This document shows, in pieces, positions 9,899 to 17,737 of a stretch of DNA of 53,752 bases; the stretch's first letter is position 1, and every line of letters begins with the position of its first letter. The notes beneath the pieces are model-generated. The model saw nothing but the letters and a program-made list of their open reading frames with translations. It did not search any database and had not been told where the DNA came from. The position numbers and the translations under genes were made by a program. Origin of the DNA: GMQP-bins7 sp963776565 (GTDB lineage: Bacteria; Actinomycetota; Thermoleophilia; Gaiellales; Gaiellaceae); assembly GCA_963776565.1 (NCBI GenBank), contig CAVZNF010000012.1, positions 1-53,752 of the forward strand, read 5' to 3'.

Positions 9899-10306
9899 CT
9901 AGATTCCCCGATAGAGCACTGGTGGGCCGTAACCCTTTGAGAACTGCTGGAACACCGTGAGCGACAGGTAGAGATCGGCGACCTCCTCTTCGAGGTTGAT
10001 CGTGATCAGCACGCCGTTGACCCCATCGACCGTCCGCGGGCCACAGAACGGCGCAGGCCCGAGCGCATCTCCGATCGTCGACTCCGCGAACGTCACGAGG
10101 CAGCGATGGCTCTTGCTTCCCGTCGGTACGAACGCTCGGATCAGATCCGGGGTCAGCAACACGTTTTCGTCGAGCGCAACCTCGCCAACCGCTGACCCGT
10201 GAGGCGGTTGGTGCTCGAGCCGTGCGAGCCCGTAGGCAACGGGAGCGATGGCAATCGCCGCGGCAACGACGAATGCGACTCCCCATCGGCGATTGGTGCT
10301 GGACAT
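9899..10306 (-). CDS. Small exported or membrane-anchored protein
   Basis: Protein of 135 residues. ATG 10306 (MSSTNRRWGVAFVVAAAIAI) follows AAGGGAG, so I prefer it to the ATG 48 bases upstream in the same frame. The N-terminus is a classical signal peptide or anchor. The mature part has two Cys (RCLVTF, PFCGPR) that could form a disulfide, and hydrophobic strands (VNGVLITINL, ADLYLSLTVFQQF). I do not recognise a family. It is intact, unlike its neighbours on the left. Gap to the upstream minus-strand PKD gene is about 100 bases. Confidence 0.7.
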   Translation of the reverse strand: MSSTNRRWGVAFVVAAAIAIAPVAYGLARLEHQPPHGSAVGEVALDENVLLTPDLIRAFVPTGSKSHRCLVTFAESTIGDALGPAPFCGPRTVDGVNGVLITINLEEEVADLYLSLTVFQQFSKGYGPPVLYRGI

Positions 10307-10406
10307 GGCACTCCCTTCTCGATTGACCCTCCGATGGAAGCGCCGATGCCTCATGCGTCACTCACACGCGATCGAGGAGCTTTGCGCATCGCGCGCTACG
10401 CGCTCG

Positions 10407-12245
10407 TCACCGCTCAACGCGCACGATCGAAGATCTCGCGCGCGCCCGACCCGCCGGATTCGTCGCAGCGACCTGGCAGACGATCCGCGAACCGGCATCG
10501 CGCAGGACAAGCCGATAGTGACTTTGCGTTGCGCGGGGAATCGTCTGCCCGTTTCGTTTCCAGCCGTACCGAAACCGGATCGGCGGTGAGCCCGACCAGG
10601 CGCCGTGGAAGCATGTCAGCGTGCTCCCGACGCGCGGCTTGCCCTTGACGAACGGGCGTCGCTCGTTCCGAACGGTCGCGGCGCGCACGGTGATCGTTGA
10701 GGCGGCCGACGAGACGTCACCTGCAGCATCCTTCTGCGAAACGGAAAGCTCGAAGCGCCCACGTCGCGCGTAGGTATGAACCACCACTGCTCCCTCCGCA
10801 GAGCTCCCGTCACCGAACCGCCAGAGTGGCTTTCCGGCCAGAGGCGACGCCCACGGCACGAGCTCGACCGAGAACCTCGCGGACGCTCCTGCGACGACAC
10901 GTTTCGGAGCGATCACGCTTTCGAGAACCGGTCCCCTCCCCGCAAGATCGGCGCTCTCGAGAACGACACGCTGGGCGTCGTTCCGCTCCCAGACCGCAAC
11001 ACCGTCGGCGCCGTGCATGGCCACCTGCGGATGGGACACTGCGACCCGCGAGAGCTCACCCGACCTGTTCCACGCACCTGACGCAGCCGGCCTCAATGCG
11101 ACGCCAAGCCTTCTTTCGTTCCCCGCCACCCACAGCGCGACGGCGTTTCCGCGGTTGTCCATCGCGATCCGGGGCTGCGCGACGACTGCGTTAGAAGCCG
11201 ACACGGCAGAGCGATCCCATGTGCCGCTGGAACCTCGCGCCGCCGCGCTGATGCCTGTGGGAGCGACCGACAGAGCAACGGCGCGCCCCGCAGCGTCGAT
11301 GGCGACCTCGAGCTCGGCCGCGGCGCCGTCCTTCATTGGCCCGATCTCTTCAAGCCCCCTCCAGCTCCCGTCTCGCGACCTAAAGACGCCTTGCGCAGTT
11401 GTCGGCCCGGCGGGCTCGCCACTCGCCCAGACGACAACGATGTCGCCGGCGTCGTCGGCGGCCATCCGAACTCCGAGCTTCGGGGGACCTGCGGATCCGG
11501 TAAGCGCAACCGGCGAATCCCAGCGTCCACTCGTGATGTCGCCCAAGGAGGCCTTCACGACACCGTTGCTCTCGATCCAGGCCACGATGGCTGCACCGGA
11601 AGGAAAGACGTGAACGACTGGGCCACTCGCCACGCCCCAGGCTGGCCCAGTGAGCCGTGCTGGCGAACCCCATCCGCCGGTCTGCGCTGACCGGACCGCG
11701 ACCATGGCTTCCTCTCTCACTCCAACTGAGCGCTCAGCCCACACTGCAACGGCATTGCCTGCTGCATCGAGTGCGACGTAGTGCTCACCGATTCTGCGCA
11801 CTGACGCCGACAGGTCGTTCGGCTCGGGAAACGAACCGGAAGGGCCACGCCGATACGTCGCCTGCAGTACGCGGTCGTCGCCGATGTCGTGCACCCAGAG
11901 AATCGCCGCGTTTCCGTTCGGGTCGATCGCCGCGAGTGGAGCCGACCCGATGCCGGGCCTCGAGATCTCGATGGGCGCTTGCCATGCGGTCGATCCGCGC
12001 GCACGAGTAGCCGCCTCGACGATGTGGATGCACGAGAGCGACGCCGGCGAGGTCGGACAGTCCGATCCCAGTTCGTGGTCCCACACGACGATCGCCTCAC
12101 CCGCGCTGTTCATTGCCAAGTCAGGCCCTAGCGCACGATCTCCAGTCGAGATCTGGACCGGCGCGCCCCAGGTCGGCGTACCTGCCGCCGGCGTCCCGAG
12201 CACCAGCCAGGTCGCCAACAGGAGGGGAATCACGCGGCGAGTCAT
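10407..12245 (-). CDS. Secreted repeat protein with PKD-like and Ig-like domains
   Basis: Exported protein of 612 residues. The signal peptide is MTRRVIPLLLATWLVLGTPA. Residues about 25-425 hold at least six repeats of roughly 60 residues with a signature like (A)xDxxGNAxAxW (examples AIDPNGNAAILW, ALDAAGNAVAVW, AMDNRGNAVALW), suggesting a beta-propeller. Next comes a PKD-like domain (WRFGDGSSAEGAVVVHTYAR). The last 85 residues form an Ig-like module (GSTLTCFHGAWSGSPPIRFR, VCQVAATNPAGRA) common in actinobacterial surface proteins. The start ATG overlaps the stop of the upstream DMFase-like gene (ATGA), so the two are translationally coupled. Probable extracellular binding role; ligand unknown. 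Confidence 0.8.
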   Translation of the reverse strand: MTRRVIPLLLATWLVLGTPAAGTPTWGAPVQISTGDRALGPDLAMNSAGEAIVVWDHELGSDCPTSPASLSCIHIVEAATRARGSTAWQAPIEISRPGIGSAPLAAIDPNGNAAILWVHDIGDDRVLQATYRRGPSGSFPEPNDLSASVRRIGEHYVALDAAGNAVAVWAERSVGVREEAMVAVRSAQTGGWGSPARLTGPAWGVASGPVVHVFPSGAAIVAWIESNGVVKASLGDITSGRWDSPVALTGSAGPPKLGVRMAADDAGDIVVVWASGEPAGPTTAQGVFRSRDGSWRGLEEIGPMKDGAAAELEVAIDAAGRAVALSVAPTGISAAARGSSGTWDRSAVSASNAVVAQPRIAMDNRGNAVALWVAGNERRLGVALRPAASGAWNRSGELSRVAVSHPQVAMHGADGVAVWERNDAQRVVLESADLAGRGPVLESVIAPKRVVAGASARFSVELVPWASPLAGKPLWRFGDGSSAEGAVVVHTYARRGRFELSVSQKDAAGDVSSAASTITVRAATVRNERRPFVKGKPRVGSTLTCFHGAWSGSPPIRFRYGWKRNGQTIPRATQSHYRLVLRDAGSRIVCQVAATNPAGRARARSSIVRVER

Positions 12246-14008
12246 CTGCGCGGCACCCGAATGACGACCTTGCGCGAGAACGTCGGCGACGACGTCCCCC
12301 ACACGTCCTCGACGATCGTCGCGTAGCGATATGTCCCCTTGGGCACGCGGCGGTTCGTGCACACGGGGGTGGTCGTGCGACACACGCGAGCGACACCGGC
12401 ACCGTCGACCGCGAAGATGGACGAGCCGCGATGCCGGACGATCGTGAAGCTGCGGATGCGTGGATCCGGATGTCTCCTGATTCGCAGCGTCACCTTCCTC
12501 CTGTCAACCTCCGCCTCGAGCGCCCTCGCCCGGGCAGGACGCATCAAGTCGGCGAGCGCGTTCCGGACGAACCGCTGCAGGCGCGCATCTGCAGGAAGCG
12601 TGCGGCCGAAGCGTCCGGTGTTGAAGGGGTCGAGCGACCACGAGAGCTGCTGCGCTCCTCCGGCAAAGACGCGCGCGCCTGACGTTGTCGTGAACCGAAC
12701 GGCATCCGCTTTCTGCGGTTCGCCGTCGTAGTGGAAAAGGTCGACGAGCCCTGGCTTCACGCACTGGGGAGGCACGGGCTGCTCCGGAAGCGAGTCCCAC
12801 TCGTTCCCCACGACGTCGAGGACCTTGTCCCCGGGCACGAATCCCGTCCCCGCGAACCATGGGTCGGTCGTTGCAGCCTCGGTCACCGTGTAATCGACCG
12901 GGCCTGTCTGATGCTCGCGGATGCGGTAGTACATGACCCCCTCGAGATCGCACTCCGGGCGTCGGGGGACGAGATCCCGGAAACGCACGGTCCGCATCGC
13001 TGGATCCAGCTCCGGGTCGGGGGCCGCCTCCTTGTAGCCGACGAGCGTTCGTCTGCCGTCCTCGTAGCGAACCTGCCAGTAGGCAGCGTTCGAGCTCATG
13101 AACGCGAGGTTCGTGCCGACCGCGCGAGCGGCGTCGAAAGCGTCGCGCATGCGCTTGCTCCAGTACTCGTCGTGCCCGCCGACGATCACGAGTCGATGCT
13201 CGAGGAGGCTCTCCGGACGGAGATCCGTGTCGACATCGGTCTGGTATGAGACGTCGTAGCCTTCGCGCTCGAGGAACCGCACGAGGTTGATCTCCCAGTC
13301 GAACGGGCCCTGCGCTGTGAACGCGAGCGGTCTTTCGAACGAGACCCGGACAGCGGGGGCGAGATCGGTGCTGTTGAACGGGTAGAGGCTCTTCCCGCCC
13401 CACGGGTTGTACGCCTGCCAGGTGTTCACGGGAACCTGGACGACGATCCGCGAGCGGCGACCAGGCGGGTCCCGGACGATGATCGGCACGTATCCGCGTG
13501 CTCCTGCATCGTCTCCTCCACTCGTGACGCGCAGCAGAGCGTAGAAGTAGCCGCTGACCGCGCTCGACGGTACGGAGATCGTGTCGGTGACCGGCCAGTC
13601 GGCGCGCACCACGCCCGTCGCCGGATCCGCTCGGGGCGACCCCATGACCGAACCCGCCTCGTCTCCGCCGCAGCTCGGCAGGCACGAGATCAACCGCGCG
13701 CCCCGGCCCCCGTACCAACCGAGGCGATAGAGCTCGACCCTGTACCGCAGACCCTCGACCGTGCCGACGTGCAGGTGGAAATCCTCGCCGGGCAGGACGC
13801 TCGTCTCCGATGCGTAGCCTTCGATGCTCGTCGCTGGATAGGTCGGAGGCAGCCACGCCGCCTCGCCGGCTCCCGGCAACGCGTTCTCCGACTGGATCGG
13901 GTTCGGCGCGCCTTCGACTGACGTCGTGGTACGGGCGGGAGCGGCTCTCGGAACGGTGATCCCCGCAGCCACGACGATTGCGATCAGGGTGAGAATCGAC
14001 GCTCTCAC
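12242..14008 (-). CDS. Secreted N,N-dimethylformamidase-beta-like protein
   Basis: Exported protein of 588 residues. GTG 14008 follows GGAAGGG and is followed directly by a signal peptide (MRASILTLIAIVVAAGITV). Residues about 45-490 match the large-subunit C-terminal domain family of N,N-dimethylformamidase: YRLGWYGGRGARLISCLPSC, VNTWQAYNPWGGKSLYPFN, FLEREGYDVSYQTDVDT, VIVGGHDEYWSKRMRDAFD, NAAYWQVRYED and GGAQQLSWSLDPF. The last 85 residues (IRRHPDPRIRSFTI to VVIRVPRR) form an added beta-rich domain. The enzyme family uses mononuclear iron; the GHDEYWS motif is a candidate ligand region, which is inference. The small alpha subunit is not seen here. Amide hydrolysis is possible but the substrate is unknown. 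Coupled to the PKD gene downstream. Confidence 0.8.
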   Translation of the reverse strand: MRASILTLIAIVVAAGITVPRAAPARTTTSVEGAPNPIQSENALPGAGEAAWLPPTYPATSIEGYASETSVLPGEDFHLHVGTVEGLRYRVELYRLGWYGGRGARLISCLPSCGGDEAGSVMGSPRADPATGVVRADWPVTDTISVPSSAVSGYFYALLRVTSGGDDAGARGYVPIIVRDPPGRRSRIVVQVPVNTWQAYNPWGGKSLYPFNSTDLAPAVRVSFERPLAFTAQGPFDWEINLVRFLEREGYDVSYQTDVDTDLRPESLLEHRLVIVGGHDEYWSKRMRDAFDAARAVGTNLAFMSSNAAYWQVRYEDGRRTLVGYKEAAPDPELDPAMRTVRFRDLVPRRPECDLEGVMYYRIREHQTGPVDYTVTEAATTDPWFAGTGFVPGDKVLDVVGNEWDSLPEQPVPPQCVKPGLVDLFHYDGEPQKADAVRFTTTSGARVFAGGAQQLSWSLDPFNTGRFGRTLPADARLQRFVRNALADLMRPARARALEAEVDRRKVTLRIRRHPDPRIRSFTIVRHRGSSIFAVDGAGVARVCRTTTPVCTNRRVPKGTYRYATIVEDVWGTSSPTFSRKVVIRVPRR

Positions 14009-14096
14009 GCGCCCCTTCCCTCCTGTCCCGCCTGCCCGACGGTGATCGGCCACTCTCTCACGAACACAGGATGGGTTCAAGCGTGGACGGCTGGGC

Positions 14097-14121
14097 TGCC
14101 GGGGACGCTGTGCCCCCGGCA
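14097..14121. terminator. GC-rich stem-loop between PD40 and DMFase-like genes
   Basis: TGCCGGGG at 14097-14104 pairs with CCCCGGCA at 14114-14121, leaving a 9-base loop. It sits between the end of the PD40 gene (14159) and the start of the DMFase-like gene (14008), both on the minus strand. There is no U-tract. It could terminate or attenuate readthrough from the PD40 gene. Confidence 0.4.
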
Positions 14122-14158
14122 ACCATTTCACCAGCAACAAGCGTTCAGGCACCCGTTC

Positions 14159-15061
14159 TTATCCGCGCGCCCAGTCCGGGGACATGTCGAAGGTGCCGCG
14201 GCTCAGCATCCGCACGCCGGAACCGTTGACGTTTGCCACGAACAGCCTTCGCTGACCCTTCCGGATGCGGTCGGACACGAACACGATCTGCTTCGAGTTC
14301 TGCGAGAACGAAGGCAGGGCATCGAGCGCCGGGTGGTTCGTGACGCGGGTCTGGTTCGAGCCGTCGGCGTTCATGACGTACACCTCGAGGTTGCCGTCGC
14401 GCATGGACTCGAATGCGATTCGACGGCCGTTCGGCGACCACGACGGGTTCTCGTCGATGCCCGGCGTGTTCGTGAGTCGTGTCACACCCGTGCCGTCCGC
14501 GTTCATGACGTAGATCTCGCGATCACCATTGTCGCGCTCACTCGTGAAGGCGATCTTCGCTCCATTCGGTGACCACGCGGGGTCACCGTCGAACGCCGGC
14601 GTATTGGTGAGCTGCTGCTCGTTGCTTCCGTCGGCGTCGATCACCCAGACGTCGGCCTTCCCGTTTCGCTCGCTCTCGAACGCGATGCGGTCGTCCAGAG
14701 ACCACGCCGGATCGCCGTCGAAGGCGTTCGAGAAGGTGAGCTCGCGAATGCCGGTTCCGTCAGCCTTCATGACGTAGACGTCCGAGTCCTCGTACCGGCG
14801 CGGGTTGCCACGACGATTGCTCTCGAACGCAATCCGCTTCCCATCGGCCGACCAGGTCGGGTTCGAGTCAGATGCCTTGTGCCGCGTGAGCCGCGTCGGT
14901 GCTCCGCCGGCCGAGCTGACGACCAGGATCTCGTTGTTACGCCCGGGGAGCTTCGAGTGGTACACGATCTTGTCCGTACTCGCTGCCGGTGCGCTCACCG
15001 CACCGATGGCGACGGATGCGACTCCGATCGCCGCGAGCCCTAGACCGATGATGCTGCGCAT
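14159..15061 (-). CDS. Secreted PD40/TolB-like beta-propeller protein
   Basis: Protein of 300 residues. ATG 15061 follows AAAGGAGA and starts a signal peptide (MRSIIGLGLAAIGVASVAIG). The rest is about six PD40 blades of roughly 43 residues with the signature (P)xWSxDGxxIAFxSxRxGxxEIYVMxADGTGxxRLT; clear copies are PTWSADGKRIAFESNR, PAWSPNGAKIAFTSER and PSWSPNGRRIAFESMRDGN. The family covers TolB-like periplasmic propellers and many actinobacterial secreted proteins of unknown ligand. It is not a full TolB, since the N-terminal TolB domain is missing. Upstream region holds a heptamer array and a hairpin that may control it. Intact reading frame. Confidence 0.85.
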   Translation of the reverse strand: MRSIIGLGLAAIGVASVAIGAVSAPAASTDKIVYHSKLPGRNNEILVVSSAGGAPTRLTRHKASDSNPTWSADGKRIAFESNRRGNPRRYEDSDVYVMKADGTGIRELTFSNAFDGDPAWSLDDRIAFESERNGKADVWVIDADGSNEQQLTNTPAFDGDPAWSPNGAKIAFTSERDNGDREIYVMNADGTGVTRLTNTPGIDENPSWSPNGRRIAFESMRDGNLEVYVMNADGSNQTRVTNHPALDALPSFSQNSKQIVFVSDRIRKGQRRLFVANVNGSGVRMLSRGTFDMSPDWARG

Positions 15062-15075
15062 GGCGGGTCTCCTTT

Positions 15076-15093
15076 CGTGGATTTGACTCCACG
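15076..15093. promoter_or_regulatory. Inverted repeat in the 5' leader of the PD40 gene
   Basis: CGTGGA (15076-15081) and TCCACG (15088-15093) are a perfect 6-bp inverted repeat around TTTGAC. It ends at the edge of the AAAGGAGA ribosome binding site (15068-15075) of the minus-strand PD40 gene, so it may be an operator or an RNA hairpin affecting translation. Confidence 0.4.
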
Positions 15094-15105
15094 ATCGGGC
15101 GGGCT

Positions 15106-15134
15106 CCTCACGCACTCCTCACACGAGGCTCACG
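15106..15134 (-). promoter_or_regulatory. Three heptameric direct repeats with 11-bp period (SARP-type site)
   Basis: On the plus strand the heptamers are CCTCACG (15106-15112), CCTCACA (15117-15123) and GCTCACG (15128-15134), each separated by 4 bases, giving an exact 11-bp period. This is the known architecture of SARP activator sites (tandem heptamers on one DNA face just upstream of the promoter). The array lies 45 bases upstream of the PD40 start at 15061 and about 100 bases from the 3' end of the BTAD regulator gene. Binding is inferred. Confidence 0.5.
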
Positions 15135-15230
15135 AGCGCTGGAATCTGCACCGCTCGCCGCGGTCGGCCGAATGGTCGAACAGAGCGCTCAAGGAGTGTT
15201 CAGGCGGTGCCGGAGCGCCTTTCGGCGGCG

Positions 15231-17675
15231 CTAGTTGCTCCGGTCGCCGAGTGCGAGCCGATAGCGCCGCGCCTGATCGGTGTGATGGTCGACGAGCTGA
15301 CCCGGCTCGGATGGGGCTGGGCCGAGCTGCGCGAGCATGCTCGCGAGCCGTTCGTGGAGGTCGGCCCTCACCTGCAGCGTCATCGACTCATATGCAGCTT
15401 CGCGGATGAGCTGATGACGGAACTCGAATCGTTCCGCATCCCCTGGGTGAGCACGAACGAGCTCCTTGCGAACGAGCGCCACCAGGCACGCGTTGACCTC
15501 GGCCTCAGTCATGTCGGCTGCGAGCCGCACGACAACTGCCCTGCGAAAGACCTTCCCTTCGACCGACCCCAGGTCGAGAACGATCCTCTCCGGCTCGGGA
15601 AGTCGATCGATGCGCGCCGAGACGAGCGCCTGGATAGTGGAAGGCAGCGGAATCACGGGCACCTGCGTCGTCGTCCAGCGCCCCTCGTGGCGTTGCAGGA
15701 TCTCGCTGTCGACGAGCGTCGCGAGGAGTTCCTCGACAAACAGCGGATTCCCCTCGGAGGTGGAGACGATGTAGTCGTGGACCGAGTCCGGGAGATCGGA
15801 TTCACCCAGGAGGTTGTCGAGGAGGCGCTCGGACTCGGCCTCGCTCAGCGGCTCGAGCAAGACGGAGCTCGCGTTCGGCTTCCCCCCACCCCAGGCCGGC
15901 CGCATGTCGAACAGCTCGGGACGTGCCGTGCCAAGCAGGAGGATCGGGGCGTTCCGCGAGTCGCCGGCAACAGCTTCGATGAGATCGAGAAGCGCTGGCT
16001 CGGCCCACTGCAGATCGTCCAGAACGAGCACGACCGGACGCTCTGTGGCTCGAGTCTCCAGCTCTGCACGAAGCCGGTCAGAGCTCACGTTGTCGAGCTC
16101 CAGGCGAGAATCCGCGAAGACCTCGGCCAGCGGTCGGAACCTCTCGGACTCGCCATAGGGCAGACACTGGCCGCGCAGAGTCCCAGCCACGTCGCCGACC
16201 TGGTCGAGGAGTTCACGGACGAGCCGAGACTTCCCCGCCCCAGCAACGCCGAGAACCGTGAAGAGGTGAAGCGTGCGATCGGTGACGACACTCTCGAAGG
16301 CACTCGAGAGGGCGGCGAGCTGGCGGCGGCGCCCGACGAAGGGCGAGTCCAGTCGGAGCGCTCTCCCGTGGACGTCCGGGCGCAGCGCGACCAGCCGGTA
16401 GGTCCCCTCGCCGGCGGGCTCGGCCTCGACCACGTCACGCACGAGCGACTGGGTGGCCTCGCCGAAGAGGATCTGACCGGGTCGTGCAGCACGTTCGAGC
16501 TCGTCGGCGGCCGTGATGGGCCGGCCCGTCGCGATCTCGTCGTCGCCCGGCGTGACGAGCGCTTCCCCCGTCTCGATAGCGATCCGCACCTCGAGGAAGA
16601 CGCCGTGCTCGGGCAAGAGGCCGTCGTTCAGCACTCCTGCGCTCGCCCGGATCTCGGCCGCGGCGCGTACCGCTCGGAGCGCGTCGTCCTCGCGCGTCGC
16701 CGGAACGCCGAACACGGCAAGCGCACGCCCCGATTCGGCGCGCGCCAACCCACCGTGGCGTTCGACCGACGTATGCACGCGCTCCGCGTAGCGATCGAGG
16801 ACCGCCCGCAGCACCTCGGGATCGAGACGATCGGCGAGCTCGGCCAGGTTCGCCAATCTCGCGACGACGACCGACACCATCTTTCGAGCCGCGCGGCTCG
16901 TCGCACTCGTCGCCACGGCCGCGTGACGCGCCGTAACGCGCGCCGGGGCTTTCAGCTCGGAGTCCTGGCGCAGAATCGCGCGCTCGAGCTCCTGGAGCTC
17001 GTCGCCCGGGTCGATTCCGAGCTCCTCCACGAGCGCGCGACGAGCGTCCTGGTAGACGGCGAGCGCGTCCGCCTGTCGTCCGGAGCGGTAGAGCGCCAGC
17101 ATGAGCAAGGCGCGGAGGTGCTCGCGGTACGGATTCGCTGCGACGAGCGTCTCGAGTGTGACGACGACGTCTGCATGCCGGCCCAGTTCGAGCTCGAGAC
17201 CGACGAGCTCCTCACGCGCCGCGAGCTCGAGCTCCTGTAGCCGCGGTGCTGCTTCGAGCGCGAACGGCTCGAAGGACAGGTCTTCGAGCGGTTGCCCACG
17301 GATCGCGGAAAGCTCCGCGCGTAGGCGGGCCGCTTTCTCGGCCGGTGTCTCCTCCGTCCGGTCGAGCAGGCGCTCGAGCCGGCGCGCGTCGACGTGCTCT
17401 GGAGCGACGTCGAGCAGGTAGCCGGCCGGCTCGGTACGGATGAGGTCATGCCCGAGCGTCCGCCTCAGCTCGGAGACATAATTCTCCAACGCATGCCGCG
17501 CCGTCCTCGGCGGGCTCTCACCCCAGATGTCCTCGACGAGGCGATCGGGCGAGACGGCTTCGCCCGAGCGGAGGGCGAGCACGGCCAGCAACGCGCGCTG
17601 CTTTCGCCGGCGGATGTCGACGACCCGCTCTCCGTCTCGAACCTCGAGCGGCCCGAGCAGCTGAATCTGCAGCAC
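15231..17675 (-). CDS. BTAD-cyclase-like-AAA transcriptional regulator (SARP/AfsR-like)
   Basis: Regulator of 814 residues from GTG 17675 (MLQIQLLGPLEVRDGERV). Domain order: OmpR-type winged helix (about 1-95; RRRKQRALLAVLALRSGEAV), bacterial transcriptional activation domain (about 96-245; EELGIDPGDELQELERAIL), a class III cyclase-like domain (about 265-435; DPEVLRAVLDRYAERVHTSV, ALAVFGVPATREDDALRAVR), then an AAA/NB-ARC-type ATPase with Walker A GVAGAGKSRLV and Walker B VVLVLDDLQWAEP. The cyclase-like domain lacks the metal-binding Asp positions (VVVARLANLAEL and AESGRALAVFG instead of F.D and GD), so it is likely a nucleotide-sensing or structural relic. An ATG 36 bases upstream is possible but less family-like. 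Divergent from the PD40 gene at 17738. Confidence 0.85.
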   Translation of the reverse strand: MLQIQLLGPLEVRDGERVVDIRRRKQRALLAVLALRSGEAVSPDRLVEDIWGESPPRTARHALENYVSELRRTLGHDLIRTEPAGYLLDVAPEHVDARRLERLLDRTEETPAEKAARLRAELSAIRGQPLEDLSFEPFALEAAPRLQELELAAREELVGLELELGRHADVVVTLETLVAANPYREHLRALLMLALYRSGRQADALAVYQDARRALVEELGIDPGDELQELERAILRQDSELKAPARVTARHAAVATSATSRAARKMVSVVVARLANLAELADRLDPEVLRAVLDRYAERVHTSVERHGGLARAESGRALAVFGVPATREDDALRAVRAAAEIRASAGVLNDGLLPEHGVFLEVRIAIETGEALVTPGDDEIATGRPITAADELERAARPGQILFGEATQSLVRDVVEAEPAGEGTYRLVALRPDVHGRALRLDSPFVGRRRQLAALSSAFESVVTDRTLHLFTVLGVAGAGKSRLVRELLDQVGDVAGTLRGQCLPYGESERFRPLAEVFADSRLELDNVSSDRLRAELETRATERPVVLVLDDLQWAEPALLDLIEAVAGDSRNAPILLLGTARPELFDMRPAWGGGKPNASSVLLEPLSEAESERLLDNLLGESDLPDSVHDYIVSTSEGNPLFVEELLATLVDSEILQRHEGRWTTTQVPVIPLPSTIQALVSARIDRLPEPERIVLDLGSVEGKVFRRAVVVRLAADMTEAEVNACLVALVRKELVRAHPGDAERFEFRHQLIREAAYESMTLQVRADLHERLASMLAQLGPAPSEPGQLVDHHTDQARRYRLALGDRSN

Positions 17676-17737
17676 GGATGCGTTTGTACACCCCGCAGAA
17701 CCGGCCAACAAGCTTGCCGCGCGTCCGTCGCAAGCCC

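Noticed and set aside
15207..17240. Long plus-strand open frame (677 codons) over the BTAD regulator
   Set aside because: Antisense shadow of a high-GC gene; no domain features, whereas the minus strand has complete domains.
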